Shown: one piece after another, positions 1 to 12,078 of the stretch
Layout: each line of letters begins with the position of its first letter
How positions within the stretch are numbered: position 1 is the first letter of the stretch
Source: Macrocystis pyrifera
Lineage: Eukaryota; Sar; Phaeophyceae; Laminariales; Laminariaceae
Direction: 5' to 3'
Assembly: GCA_031763025.1 (NCBI GenBank)
Contig: JASSKH010000038.1
Coordinates: 1,157,001-1,221,000 of the forward strand
Length of the DNA: 64,000 nt
Translations under genes and position numbers: made by a program
The notes under the pieces: model-generated
What the model was told of the DNA's origin: nothing
Database searches by the model: none
Seen by the model: only the letters and a program-made list of their open reading frames with translations

Positions 1-216
1 CCGCCGCTTATATCCGACCCCGTGTTGTGGTGACTCCCGGGACGAAGTTCTTGCGAGTCTACGCCGTGAGCGTTGGGGAGACAAACCTAGGCGTGTTTCC
101 ACCCCTGGCCTCAAACTGTGAGGGGATAAGGTGTTCCCATTGGACGGGGCAATTTCCGAACCGCGGGGATAGCGCGGGACGTCCTCTTGCGGGGGGTTCT
201 GCTCGAGAATAGTGGA

Positions 217-260
<44 letters not shown>

Positions 261-1271
261 AGTGCGAGCGAAGGGGGGTGTTTGGTTGTCTTGGGCGCAG
301 GGACGCGGACTATAGGTTACGATAAGAACAGGTATAGGGATAGCGGGGTGTCTCGGTGGTGGTTATTTGCTTCACTATTAATGGCGGTGTGGTAAGAAGT
401 GGACCGATAAGGTTCGAATAGTTGCTATCGTACAAGTAAGCAATAGCTAGTGTACACGATAAGCCGTGTATGACGTGATAGTTTCCACGCGAGTCATGCC
501 ATGGGTCAGTTCGCAACCAAACGAATCTGATTGAAACGATAACCCTCAACTGAGGCAGTACCCAGTAACCAGCTTTGCTACCCCATTTGCGCTACTATTT
601 GCGCTACTTCAAATTGGGTTAATTTTACACCTGGTATATGATTACGGTTCCACCTTGGGACTGTCTGATGGGTTCCGCGTACAATTAGTTCCAAAGTTCG
701 TTTTTGGGGCATAGAGTAGACCTCCTCATGTCAGGAACCTGACACTGTAGGTACTATATAGCCTAGACCGTAGCATGAAGTATACCGCACGTAGGGGGGC
801 GTGCGTATCTGTGTTGGTGTATTCTGTGCAACTCGTTGGAAAGGAAAGAAGAAGCCCTTCAGTATGCGCGGACGAAGCGCACGTTGATCTTGACGACCGT
901 TAATATAGAGGCATGCCCCTACAGTGCGGTAGCGGGGACACATTCGACGGGGGCTCCTCAATGGAGGCAACCTACCCAACGCCTTCACAAATTCCATGAC
1001 TGTACGGAATGTTCTACGGTTACCATCATTACCCCCTTCACTGCAGTTGTACTAGTATATCTTGGGATATTACATCGTGTTACTCGTACAACAACGTCTC
1101 CACATTGGGTTTTGGTCGAAGTGCTGTAGTAAGAACCCCCCATGCTATGTAGGAGCCTGATAAATATGAATCGGTTAGGGTTTCCTATGTTGTTGGGTTT
1201 GGCGTTAGCGAATCGCCAAAATGTAGTGCTGCTTGGTCACAACAGACCTCAACTTGTGCCACAACTCTTCG
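1..1271. other. intergenic or 3' flank, no gene seen
   Basis: I see no exon-like sequence here. The short open frames overlap each other on both strands and resemble nothing I know. The only notable structure is the poly-G run at 222-258. The stretch lies downstream of the last recognised exon of gene A, so its 3' UTR and polyadenylation site probably fall in the part nearest 1271, but I could not identify a signal. Confidence 0.5.
222..258. repeat. poly-G homopolymer, 37 nt
   Basis: An uninterrupted run of 37 G. A second run of about 26 G sits at 1920-1945. Such runs are G-quadruplex-capable and prone to length error in sequencing, so the exact length is unreliable. Confidence 0.9.
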
Positions 1272-1552
1272 TTATCTCACCCCCACTTTACGAGCAGACG
1301 CATCGGCGGTGTCCCACTGCGGCCTTTCAATATCGGCATTCGCGGTGGTCCGTCTCGTGGCAGACAGCCCACTGCCGCTAGTGGAAAGCCCACCGTGGCG
1401 CTCCAAAGAAGAAGGGCGGAGGACTGGTTTCGAGAGGGACACGACACGCTCCGAGCCTCTCGCCACGGACTTTCTGAAGTTGCGCGCCTTGAGATGGGGA
1501 TCCTCGCGGGCTGCCGCAATGAAAAACACTGGCCATAGCAGGAGGAGTAAAT
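1272..1552 (-). CDS. Gene A last exon: membrane helix and C-terminal tail
   Basis: This 281-nt terminal exon has its acceptor at ttgccgcgcag and runs to an in-frame stop at the low-coordinate end. It completes the split codon to Asp and encodes DLLLLLWPVFFIAAARED, a single membrane segment followed by a positive flank (KARNFRKSVARGSERV) and a Ser/Arg-rich tail. The positive flank suggests the tail is cytoplasmic. An alternative 5' part of this frame reaching 1580 is intron. Confidence 0.7.
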
Positions 1553-4500
1553 CTGCGCGGCAACGGAAGCAGAAAAACATTGCCCGAGGTGCAGAAACTA
1601 TTAAAGGGTACGTACAGTATTAATAGTACTACTGTAGGTTAAAAGGATCGGCAGTGTATAAAGGCTTGCCACCGTCACCAGAAAGATTGTATCAGCACGT
1701 GGCTACTGTACCTCGCCGTGGTATGGACTGGACTGTGCCTAGACTTCATCACGGTGGGAGAAAAAAAAAACTCTGCTGTTTTTTCTTCCAGTAGTTACCC
1801 TAGAGTAGTCGGGGTGCCTACTGCCAACACTATATATGGCTCTGTTCAAAATTAATATCAGGGTGTGTTCGTATCTCGAAAACCAAACACCAAACTTCGC
1901 AAACTCTCCTTCTTCACACGGGGGGGGGGGGGGGGGGGGGGGGGGTACTCATTTGTTGCTTGCCTTAGTCATTTGACCATTGACCTCGTATCCCTTTCGA
2001 GACGGAGCACGGGGGGGGGGCTCATATACAAACAAAATATGCTGTGCGCGCTTTCTGGTGGATGGTATAATATATATCTGCGTGAAGATGATTGTTGCTT
2101 ACTTCAGAAGGAAATCGCCACTCCCTTGCTACCGTACCACGGAACGAGTCTATATCAATTGATCTTCGGCTATATCGAAATTTGAGTTTCGAGTTTCACA
2201 ACAGGGATCGACACTGTGAACCGGGTGTTCTTGCATTTTTGTTTCGCAACATTTGTATGGCGGTAGTATCGCCATTTAAAGACCTCAAACAAAACGTTAT
2301 GAGACGAAAAACGCGCTTAACACCATTAAGCTACCCGCAACGTTCCTGACTTTGCCGGTCTATTGACTCACCCCAAAACCCGCCAATGTTTCCCAGAATC
2401 TCAGCGATGTTAAGAGGGTCGATCTCCGTTATCTCCTCTAGCGAATCCGTCACCTGGGCTACTTCCATCGATAGCCAGGCGTAAGGACTCGCGATTCCCG
2501 TGACCTCGCTGTCTCTCTGAGAAGAATAAGACCACAAGAGGAGAGATAAAGGTCTGAATAAAACGTTGTTCACGCAGCACGTTGTTGTTTGGCAAAGTTA
2601 GTGTTCAGACAGGTGGATAGACGTGGCCACAACCGAAAATAGTTCAACTCATTGACGCTGTCATATATCCGCATCACAAGCAGCTCCTAGTAGGATCCAC
2701 TCACCCTCCATGTGACTCGTCGAACACTTCACGGCGCTTCGTGCTTGACGCAAGCAATGTCTGCCTGGTCGGTGAAAGCCCAACGTGCTCCCGGCATTGT
2801 AGGGATGCGAGGGTCTATGGTCTTACGACTACGGCCATGCATGATATCGAGTAGCACTCAAACACCCAGCATCCAAACACTAACGTGGGAACTTGATTTC
2901 TCTAGGCTTCATTCTTCTGCCTTCTGGGGATGCTTGGGAGTACTCGGCGTTTAAGCTCATGCTACACCTCATTGGCGGATGGCCGAATATCCTAGTAATA
3001 ATGCTACCATACGGAATCGTGTCAGAGTGTCTACAGTACGTTCATCTCAAGTCACTACAATAGTACGATAAAATTACGGCAGAAGTATTTGTTTGCCTCA
3101 CCCAAAAACCGATTTTGCGCAAAAGTGTACGCGCAACCAGGTGAAGAACCGGCATTCGTACAACGATTGGATTGTTCAAAGATATACAAATAATATTGGA
3201 CAGCAGACGTCTAAGGGTGAGGGTTGTGGATGGGTGGGTATGCCTCACTTCGCCCGGCTGGCTGGTTTCATGTATACATGTCGCAGCCGTGCAGTGCATC
3301 ATATTTCACTCTTCAACCGACCCCAACGTATTGGCTACGACAGGGGAAAATGTCAGTTTAGCCATAGCTCATACTTCCGACCCGTGCATTATTGACGCGT
3401 TTCTTCGACAGGATGTTTACGAATGAACGCGTGAGACCCTGTACGTACGAGACCCTCACAAGAGACGCATGCTCCTATTCGATAAGGGTATACATGTGGT
3501 GCCGCAGCGCCTTTTTTGGCTGCAATTGTTCCACTGTAACTGCAACCGACAAGGCGGCTTCTCGCCTGAGGAACTACAAAACTACGCAATAAGGCATGCC
3601 TCCTTATCGCTGGAACCCCAATACTTGAGCTTTGTACCGTAAAACCAAGTACTACTACTGTACTACTGTAGTATTCTAGGTCATGGCAATGTGTGACAGT
3701 TTGCACCTTCATTCTTCGACAAAGTCACTTTCGAAGTAGTGCAGGTACTGAGGTATAGAGATCTTCAAGTTAGGAGCAGCCTCAGAAAATCCATATCAGC
3801 ACGTGTTATTATACCCCAATACCTACCTATGGAACGCGTCACGTATCGTGACAAACAAACCTACAGTAGTATCTGGCATTTGGTTTTGCACATGGTGACG
3901 GTTATTTCACGAGTAAACGTGTATATTTTTGCGTCTGAGTCAGGAACGACTGGGAGTGTGAGAGACTACGGAGCAGCCCAGCAGATGAGCCTACCTTGTC
4001 TTTGTAGATTGCTGATGAAGTTGCCACGGCCTTGTACACCGCCGTGTCGTAACTCTTCAGCTTTTTTTCCTTCGTTAGCCCGATCCCCTGGACAAGCCAT
4101 AGACGCAGCAAGCGGTGTCGACAGTTGTATGTGGCAAGCAAGCCTGGACGGGTTGTTGCGTTAACATATAAGACCAGCTGTAAAACGTCTTTGTGGTGTG
4201 AGGAGGGGAGACTGTTCGTTGGATTTCATATTTAATTACCAGCACTGCAGAAGAAACGAAGCTTGTGCCCCCGGCACAACCTTTAGTGGGTGTAATGGTA
4301 GAAAAAAATATGGGTGCCTCTTCACATCGGACATAGTCGGGAATTTCATAGTAAAAAATGCTATATTCGGTACCGAACCACGCATACGGTTTGATGTATA
4401 CTGCGAACAACCGAACCCTGGTTTGATCACAACACACAGGGTTGATAGGTAGTAATATGGAGTACCGAGCGATGTGGCTACAGTAGGTTTCTCGTCACAC

Positions 4501-7500
4501 GCCATACTGTATGGTTCGCACTTTTCCATGGATTCTCGATCGAGTTTTCTGGTTTGCTACATACGAAGTATTATTGGAAATGACAGGGTTAGAAATGAAA
4601 CAGTTGGAAACGCGGTTTGGAGCATTGTGCCGAGAGTCGTGTCTGCTTTCCTGACGACGTGATTACTGGTAGTCTATATCAAACACCGAGCAAATTGTCT
4701 GGTCTACTCACAGCACTTGGCTGTCGGAAATGGCATGGTTGGAAAAGCCTTACGGTGTACCAGTACCGAGCAAGCTGTCTGGTTTGCTCAGCACGCGCGA
4801 TTTGGAGGTGTGCTATGAAGTACCACGCAAGTTGTCTCAGTAGAGCTCACCACTAAGTCGACACTATGGCTGACGCACGCTGCGTGCGAGACGAAGACCG
4901 CCACGCGCTAAACACTGGTTGATTTGCACTAGTACAAAGTAAGTTGTCCGGATCTCTCGTCACACATGGTTGGACATGGCATGGTTCGATAATCACTCTG
5001 GAGTTGTGCATGGAGCAAGAAGATGTCTGATTTGCTCACCACGTAGTTGGAGATGTGGCGGTCGGATGCACTGGTCATGCAAGAGTAGGACACTTGAACG
5101 CCGGCCGAATAAATGCCGGTGTCCACGTCTCGCATATGCATGAACACGCTCTCGCTGTTACAGTTGTGGCGATGGCGGTGGCGATGGCGGTAGCGGCGGT
5201 GGTGGTGGTGGTGGACGTGGAGGAGGCACGACGACGGAGACAGAATTGGTCGACTCTTGTTAGTCGAAATTATTGCCAACTTGTTGGCGTGCGACGGAAG
5301 TTCAATCTTCAGCAACTCTCTCGTTAGATCGGTTCGGCTGCCGTGTTATCTCCAAGAGTTATTACACGAGTTCGAGTTTTGAACTCGCTGCCATTGGCTT
5401 AAAAAGGATGTCGAACTTTATCGGGTGGGAAACGAAGAGTTGAGGCATTGCACAACTCAACCAGTCCTCCTATCTACGATGGTCTCTCAATGCAAGTTGC
5501 CCCTTTCATGGACACGTGAAAATATACAGTAGTATTCCTATTAATACTGTTGTACCAGGTATTTGATACTAGGCATACCATGCGCAATACCTTGCAATCA
5601 CAATTTCTGCAGCTCAGACACAAAGCGCCAAGCGCGATACTAGATGTGGCGATGGGAATGTGCAGACTGGTGCTATGGTAGGGGGGAGGGGGGGTATGAT
5701 GCCATTATTTTCACTACCGCGTTTACGTCACTCGGACGAGGGGCTCTGTATGTTATACAAACTCGTACGCAAAAATACTTTGTTTTGTTGTCGCAGAGTA
5801 ACAAACAATCTCCTATCAGTGAACATCGCGAAAACAAAAGCTTGAACGCTCAAGAACGCCACGAAAAAAGATGGCCACTTATTGGAGTGGCTCTTATCGG
5901 CTACAAATCTAGGAGTAGAAGCACCTCCCTTACCGCCGGAGCACAAGTCTCCCGGAGACATCAAGAAGGAACTACATGGAACGTGTTAATACAGCAAACT
6001 GCACAACAGCAATACCAAACAATTATACGGTGTGTATCGTGTCCTCCCTTTCGTCAAATCCATATATCCGCAATTCAGTAGTAGCAGCTCGAGTAATCAA
6101 AATCTCTCATTTTTATCCACCCCTACCTCTCTCTGTGATCTAAACTGGTGACGCCAAATTTCCATATAAGCTAGGCACGCGTCGCGCACACCGCGAAAAG
6201 TAAGAAAACATGAAATACCAAGGAGGATTTATATACTGTACGTAGTTCGGCTGCAATTACTGTTTTTACATTCCCGGGGCACGATATACAAACTGCGTAG
6301 ATGTTGTACATATTTGTAGCAGCGCCCACATATAGCGCTTATCGTGAAAGCGTGTTACGATAGGGGTAGACGCACTTTTGGGCAAACTGTCACTGGGACT
6401 GACCAAGGTACTTAGCCCAATACGGTCAAAGGGCTATTAGTGTTTTACTATATTATTCTTGAAATACATACTATTAGTAGGCTTCGGGTTGAAGTTTAAC
6501 TTTTCCTCATACTATTATCAAGCAAGGAGTCTCAGAAAATATAGGTTCTACTCCTACAGTAGCGTGTGTCGATGATGCTGGTGTATTACGTGTGGTACGT
6601 GTTGTATGTGTGGTATGTGTTGTGTGTTTTGTATGTTATGTACTATGGTATGTGCTTTTGTACTGTATGCGCTGTATGTATTGCATGCGCTGTATGTGAT
6701 GTACGTGATGTATGTGCTGCTTGTGGTGCACGTGTTGTTTGTGTTTCGTGTGTTGCAGACTGATCTCCGTGGAAAACGAATATGACCTATGAGACTCCCA
6801 TCCGCCCTCCTCCTCGATACACGTCGTAGAGCCGCCAGCGCTCCCGCCTGGGTACCAGTACATCTGTCAGAGGGTCAAAAAAGAGTTGCACAGTTAGTTG
6901 CGGAGCGGGAGGTGTAACAATCAATCTGCCCAGGTGTACAATTCTCACAGGCACCCACTAGAAACAATAGTTGATAGCCCACGCCAACTCCCCATTCTGT
7001 ATCCCTTCCTAATTTTTCACTGGGCGGTCGCAGTTTAGGTGACAGTTAGGGTTAGGGTTCGGGTTAGCTCGAGCACAGTCAGTTCGATTAGTTTTGTGTC
7101 GGAGCTTGGCCGAGGTCTATCCAGCCCTCATGCATTGTCCACAAAGGGTGCCGGGACATGCGTAACTATCTCCCAGGGGTATACCCTAGCAACATGAAGA
7201 CGGTATACGTGTATAGCTCAGGGGGGTGAGTCTCGGCTTTGGAATATGCGTCGTACACTGTCACTCGGTTCTTTGTAAGAGAACCTAGTTGATGCCCATT
7301 GCCATAAAATGGCGCATCACGAAGGTGGTTTCTGATGGAGATATGAGTAACTCATTCAGGTGGACACACGCCCCCTCCTGCGGTCCCCATGGCTCCAAGC
7401 CCAACGTCGAAACCCGTACTACTGTAAATTGATACCACGTTGTCAAGTCGGAAATAAATTCACGACAGACCGACCCCCCCCCTCCCCCGAGACGTTGGAG

Positions 7501-10500
7501 ATGTCTCGAGACGTTGGAGGTGTCTCTATTATGAGTATTACGGGGTTACATAGTTAACAGGACCTATGGTATTCATTAAAACCTATGTATTTACCTATTT
7601 TTACTAATAAAATTTGGTCCCGTTAACTATAGACCCCCGTAATAGGAACTATCCTCTGCCTCGCAAGGGATGCGCGGCCAGTGGTAAAATGACTGAGGTA
7701 GGGAACAAATGAGAACACCCCCATGGCACGAACGCCTATGTCGAACCAACACCATTTCATTGCAGACGCGTCGCTAATCTGAAACTAAAAAATCACCATG
7801 ACGTTGCGTCAGCGTACTAAGTACAATGCGAGGTTGATGGGCTGACTGACACCGTGATGATTGACCGCAAGCGTGACCCCACGCCCTCGAATGGCAGTAT
7901 GTTTCTCGGACTTAATTTTGTGCTGAGCGGGGGAGGCGGGGGGGATGCGCATGTACACCCTGGCATCGCTTTCGTACGCCAGCGGCAGCGAGAATAAGCA
8001 CATGATGTCGGGCTCGTCTCGAACGCGGGTGACAGATTGCACCAGCCCTTTTGCTTTTAGTCTTAAAGGAACGGCAAGCACGTTTGACGCGTGCTAATAT
8101 AGAAGTTGAGCGCTTTTGTACAATCATTCATGTCTGGCGGGGCTCCTGAACTGGGAGTCTACGTAATACAGCCGTTGGAAATGTACACACATGTTTGCAT
8201 TTAATGAGCGTGGGACTGTCCGTTTCATGCCTAGGGGCAAGCGATTATCCATCTGGCTCAGCCAAGCGCACACTCATTTGATCTGAAAGATAGTGTGCGC
8301 GTGAGGTATAGAGCTCTTTACACAAGGAGCGTCAGAAACATTAGTCACCCCCCTCCTGTACGGGACGCGCTTCGTTTCTCGGGACAACTTCGAGGAACTG
8401 AAGGCAGGCTCGTGAAACGACAGGGATAGCACTATCACCCGTGTGATAACACTATCACCCGTGTGATGGCACTATCACCCGTGCGAAAAGATAGCACACA
8501 CCCCTTGAAACAAAATTCCGAGCCTATTTCCTCCATACTCAGGGAGAGCACACACGACCAAAGCGATTGTTTTGGAAATATCTCGAACATGTTCTTCCAT
8601 GGAGTACTGAATCGCTAGGTGTTTGCCTCTCCCTTGTTTTCGAGAAAACCCGCCTCGAAATTCGGCCGAGGAGGTGCGTTTCCTGGAGGGCTACTTCACC
8701 TGCTGCCATACGTACTGCATTTTCTTCTGAGGCTCTATATTTGAGGAGCTCGATACCTACTGTTTTGCCATACTGCAGTCTAACGCAAAAACCGTCCTTT
8801 CGATAGATTAGAGTATATGCCTACTATAGCGCGGTGACCAATCCAATTGCCGAGCTTCGCAGCGAATAAGATCGTAAGACACCAATGACAATAACCCTAA
8901 CCCGACGATATTGGGTACGGTGCTGTGCTGCTTTAGTGCTCTGAAGGAGCTCCCGTCGGTCATAAACATAGTTTGGGCAAACGTTTCTTGGAACGTTCCA
9001 CCCCTACCGTAGCCCGCGTCATTCGTGCAGTACTAGTTTTACGGCGGGACGCACCTCGTAGTAGTCGAAACCATATATGATGTGTAACATAAGTAAGGAG
9101 GTGTCTGGGTTTTTGCGTCCATTGTAGGTGGTGATTACCACCAAGTATGTATTGCTATGTGTTATTATGTGGTACTATGTACTACTACAGTAGAGGTCAA
9201 CTAGTCTAGTCACTTCCTCACGTTTACTAGAATGTAGTCCTCTGGGTCTCGCTCCCCCTTGTCGTTAACGATCTTCGAAGCAGCGAAAGTGACGCACCAG
9301 CCTTTCTGAAACCACAACCAAACGATGGTCGGGGCGAAGTCACACAAGAGAGGACACGGTTATATTCATGCTTGTTGCTACGTTAGTGCTATTGGTTTTG
9401 ATTGCTGCGTTTGTGATCTGACGATATGCAGCAGAATAAGTTTCATCATTGGTAGCTCAAAACATTTCCCTGAAAGAGGAAAACCGACGGAAACTAAAAA
9501 CCTAAACGGAGACCTATGCACAAAGTCTAGCTCCCTTCTTTAGGTTTGTCGTAGAGAATTTGTTTACTCCCTTCACAGATATCGTGATATGAAATGTTTA
9601 TGTATAGGCGTGCAACAAAAGGAGCGGTTCTATTAACGGGAACTGACGCGGACAACTTGTCGTTGCAGATGAAATACCACACGCACGCCTCGCATCGATT
9701 TAGCGAGGCTTGGTTCCCCTTGGTTTTCTGGTCTTGGGGGATTATTTTGAGTCCACAATGTTGAAAATCGGGTCGATAATGATACATTGTCGGGTGTCAA
9801 ACGTACTACTTCTTCAACACGTTAACGAGGCAATGGGCTTGCGCTTCCATGGGAAGGGGAAAATTTGCGCCCCCCCTTTCAACCCATTTTTTTTGCTGCT
9901 CGCGTATTGAGATGTAGTAGGGGAAACAATCCCATGTGCTGACATCGACCGGTCCAACCCCGCTTCCGAACCGTTTATAGTTTGTTCTTGAAGGTACCTT
10001 AGTTTAAGGCCTCATGGGTGAACAATAGGCAACGGATAGGGTCATTCACCAGCTTAATAGTTGAGGTGGGCGGGGTTGACCTTCTCTGGGCGAAATTAAA
10101 GTCGATTCGAAGGTGTTGGTCGTAGTCCCGGTTCGGGGTGAAAACTGCCTTAGAGCTGAGCCGATGTACGCGTGATTCTGTGACACTTGATTGTTATTGT
10201 GGTAAGTAGTTTCAGCGGTTTCCTACACGACGGAAAGCGCTGTTTGCCACCTTGAACGCCGATGCGGGTAAGAGATAGCTTCAAAGAAGATCGATGTACA
10301 TCAGCCTTTCTATGTGGGGTGGAAACATGGGTGCACGCACGGATGGGAAAGCGACCCCGGCCTCTGCCTGCCACTGCATGATACTGGGGGCTACTGGAGG
10401 CTACTGCATGCAATACGGCACACCTTGCCGCATGCTACGGCGTTGCCGGACAGGCCCACCTCTTCCGTGAGAAAGGCGTCAACCTCAAGATCCTGCTCAT

Positions 10501-10648
10501 CGTCCCTGCCCATGTTAAAAACTGCCGTGGACCTCCCGCCCTCCGTACTCTGCGCCGAGCCCATGCAGTCTCCCTCCAGCTCCAGCTCGTCACACCCGAA
10601 AAAGTTGTACAGGCAGACATAGATGTCCGGATATTTATACACATCGTT
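1272..10648 (-). CDS. Gene A: predicted multi-exon membrane protein, partial at 5' end
   Basis: This is a spliced gene of unknown function, joined from four minus-strand exons: 10424-10648, 7851-8093, 2372-2516 and 1272-1552. Together they give about 297 residues. Each exon has an AG acceptor and GT donor, and the phases agree (0, 0, 0, then 1 into the last exon). The protein begins, as seen, with a Cys-containing segment (YPDIYVCLYNFFGCDE). It continues with a segment holding EPDIMCLFSLPLAYESDAR. Then comes an acidic stretch ending DPLNIAEILGNIGGFW, followed at once by a hydrophobic helix DLLLLLWPVFFIAA and a basic tail of about 75 residues. The order, an extracellular-type region then one C-terminal membrane helix, and the GG before the helix are faintly reminiscent of the second membrane segment of DEG/ENaC-type channels and of membrane proteins I associate with brown algae. 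That likeness is too weak to name a function. An N-terminal exon, probably with a first membrane helix or signal, should lie above 10.65 kb and was not found. Introns hold repeats. Confidence 0.65.
1920..1945. repeat. poly-G run in gene A intron
   Basis: About 26 consecutive G in the intron between the last two exons of gene A. A shorter run follows at about 2012-2021. Confidence 0.9.
2372..2516 (-). CDS. Gene A exon before the membrane helix
   Basis: This is a 145-nt exon with an excellent acceptor (a pyrimidine tract running into ttattcttctcag) and a GTGAGT donor. It ends in phase 1 after TTT TGG G. It encodes SPYAWLSMEVAQVTDSLEE and then DPLNIAEILGNIGGFW. The leftover G combines with AT from the next exon to give Asp. 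Confidence 0.75.
2640..2850 (-). repeat. inverted, diverged copy of the 37.7-38.7 kb repeat
   Basis: The stretch around tctgcctggtcggtgaaagc and the block ending gactacggccatgcatgat is the reverse complement of sequence at 37713-37880 and 38222-38390. A fragment also recurs near 11985-12005. It lies in a gene A intron. I cannot place the family. Confidence 0.7.
4450..5060. repeat. degenerate minisatellite (about 70-bp units)
   Basis: Phrases such as taccgagcaagctgtctggt and ggttcgcac recur in shifted, decayed form through this stretch, each unit carrying a tc(a/g)tcacac-like element. Unit boundaries are blurred by divergence. Confidence 0.5.
6570..6760 (+). repeat. TGTRYGTGTTGTATG simple repeat
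   Basis: A purine/pyrimidine-alternating tract built on tgtatgtg/tgttgtgt. The open frames through it translate to Cys/Val/Tyr-rich nonsense and are not genes. Confidence 0.8.
7044..7068 (+). repeat. interstitial TTAGGG-like tract
   Basis: Contains gttagggttagggttcgg, about three telomere-like units. Similar short tracts occur at 8890-8905 (reverse), 11029-11038, 39200-39225 (reverse), 62030-62060 and 62115-62125. Confidence 0.6.
7538..7642. mobile_element. 105-bp MITE (family M1), copy 1
   Basis: A non-autonomous element with terminal inverted repeats beginning TTACGGGG and ending CCCCCGTAA. It is 105 bp long and flanked by TA on both sides (7536-7537 and 7643-7644). The TA target duplication is typical of Tc1/mariner-type transposition. 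It sits in a gene A intron, about 200 bp from an exon. Confidence 0.9.
7851..8093 (-). CDS. Gene A exon, central domain
   Basis: This 243-nt exon has 81 codons. The acceptor is cttctatattag. The donor I chose, GGT|GTCAGT, keeps phase 0 with the next exon but is not a strong consensus. An alternative one base pair of codons away (G|GTGTCA) would need an extra exon. It encodes LRLKAKGLVQSVTRVRDE followed by PDIMCLFSLPLAYESDAR and RTG-like basic turns, with no membrane helix. Confidence 0.5.
8426..8490 (+). repeat. three tandem copies of a 21-bp unit
   Basis: The unit cactatcacccgtgtgat occurs three times in a row with one or two changes. Gene A intron. Confidence 0.85.
8600..8720 (+). repeat. 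diverged copy of a dispersed repeat (family R2)
   Basis: Resembles 19430-19490 and, inverted, 24440-24520 around ttttcgagaaaacccgcctc and cgaggaggtgcgtt. The copy is partial. Confidence 0.5.
10424..10648 (-). CDS. Gene A exon (first recognised)
   Basis: This 225-nt exon (75 codons, phase 0 to 0) follows a pyrimidine-rich acceptor ending ccgcctcctcag and ends at AAG|GTGTGC. It encodes YPDIYVCLYNFFGCDE with three cysteines in the first 31 residues and an acidic second half (DDEQDLEVDAF). There is no in-frame stop. The coding sense rests on splice sites, frame openness and composition. Confidence 0.6.
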
Positions 10649-11057
10649 CTGAGGAGGCGGTTAAAAAAGGATATCAACCTTAGCACGTCGAACAAATTAG
10701 CATGGAGGAGTCGAAGGGCACACACACCGCGTTGGCGACAGTGCTAGTAACAGAGCCAAGACCACCATCACCCCTCCTAGCCCAACACATCGTAGCCGTA
10801 TAAAGAGTAGATACATGCTCCATGCTACCTAGAGAGGGTGCCCTTGGGCCCCAAATGATGTGACCGACGCGTAGTCTACCGACGGGGCTCAAGAACTGAA
10901 CTGACTAAACCCCCGGGTAGAAGGGATTACACGTTTTGGCCCAAAATGGTCTGAGCGGTTTAGCTCCTCAAGTGACCAAATACTACTATGCCGGTCACAC
11001 ATCATGATGATTTTACTACTTCTGTTGGTTTAGGGTTAGTGCATAGATATTTTGGTC

Positions 11058-11136
11058 GGATTGGGAGAACAAACTTACTTCTTTGCTCGAAGTCCAAGAT
11101 TGGGAGAACAAACTTACTTCTTTGCTCGAAGTCCAA
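11058..11136. repeat. tandem duplication, 39-bp unit
   Basis: The string beginning gattgggagaacaaacttac occurs twice back to back with no differences over the core, indicating a recent duplication. Confidence 0.9.
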
Positions 11137-11562
11137 GATTCGGGTTCGATATTGAGCTCCTGGTGAGATGTTGACATGGATGGTGTGATGACCTCACAAA
11201 ATAACAAGGCGCCACCCCTACATGCCGAGGCATTGCTAAACTGCTCTAAGTATTTGCAGAATGCATGCTATTTTTAGTGGTACAGTGTATGTTCCTATCC
11301 ATTGGGGTTGTTTCACGCTTCAGGCGTATCATTATGTAGATCATGCAAGTATTTTGCTGCCGTTATCAAACAGTTTGTCGGGTATTTGTGAAAGTACAGT
11401 TCCAACCCAGGAAACATGCGCACGATCACGCAGATTTGTACGGCTTCCACCCGGCGACATGAGCTAGATTTCACAGGTCATTGTACAGATCAGGACAATA
11501 TCTGCACTCAACGATCTAGATCATGAAGTGGTAACAGATTATCTGTAAGGTCTGTCCGATGT

Positions 11563-12078
11563 GTGAGTGTTATTAAATACAGCTCTTCGGGCGATGAACT
11601 CGAAAAAGACACACCGGTCATGCGAAGGAACGTGAAAGGTACAAGGAGGAACGGGGTGTGTTTTGTGGAGGAGTTAATGAGGACAACGGACGAATGTGAC
11701 AGGGAGAAGTTTGGTGAACTAGATAGTAGCGAGAAAACGATTGTTATCCTCAGAGATAGACGGTGGCCACAGCCGACGAACCAGGAAGGGGATACGATTG
11801 TCAAAAAGTTTCTACGTGATCATCGAAAAATCGTACTAAGCGCTCAAATGTTAAGAGCTGTTTATATTAGGAATAAGAACGGTGCTCCGTTCCGAAAGAG
11901 ATGGGTGGCCAATTGTCGAATGGCTAAGGCAAGCGAACATTGGGTACGCTCCCCCCCGCTCGCCCCCCGATCGTCATGTGGATATATGACTACGGCCATG
12001 CATGCCGCGAGTGCACACCCCCTCCCCCCTCCCTCACCGTTCATACGTCCGTACGGCGAAGGGCATCTCGTGAGTTGA
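11563..12078 (+). CDS. unrecognised open frame, 171 codons
   Basis: The longest charged, non-repetitive frame in this part of the window. Its middle is rich in Glu/Arg/Lys (for example RTTDECDREKFGELDSSEK) and looks less random than its neighbours. It has no motif I know, no splice evidence, and its last third runs into repeat sequence shared with 2.8 and 37.7 kb. It may be chance or a degraded transposon gene. Confidence 0.15.
   Translation: MSVIKYSSSGDELEKDTPVMRRNVKGTRRNGVCFVEELMRTTDECDREKFGELDSSEKTIVILRDRRWPQPTNQEGDTIVKKFLRDHRKIVLSAQMLRAVYIRNKNGAPFRKRWVANCRMAKASEHWVRSPPLAPRSSCGYMTTAMHAASAHPLPPPSPFIRPYGEGHLVS

Larger units (their letters stand above)
2851..7537. other. gene A intron, repeat-rich, no exon recognised
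   Basis: The large intron between exons 7851-8093 and 2372-2516. It contains a degenerate tandem repeat at 4450-5060, a GGCGATGGCGGT-type GC-rich triplet tract at 5160-5215 and a TGTATGTGTTGTATG-type tract at 6570-6760. It also holds a TTAGGG-like tract at 7044-7068 and a short MITE copy just beyond its end. No open frame here looks like a known protein. Confidence 0.5.
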
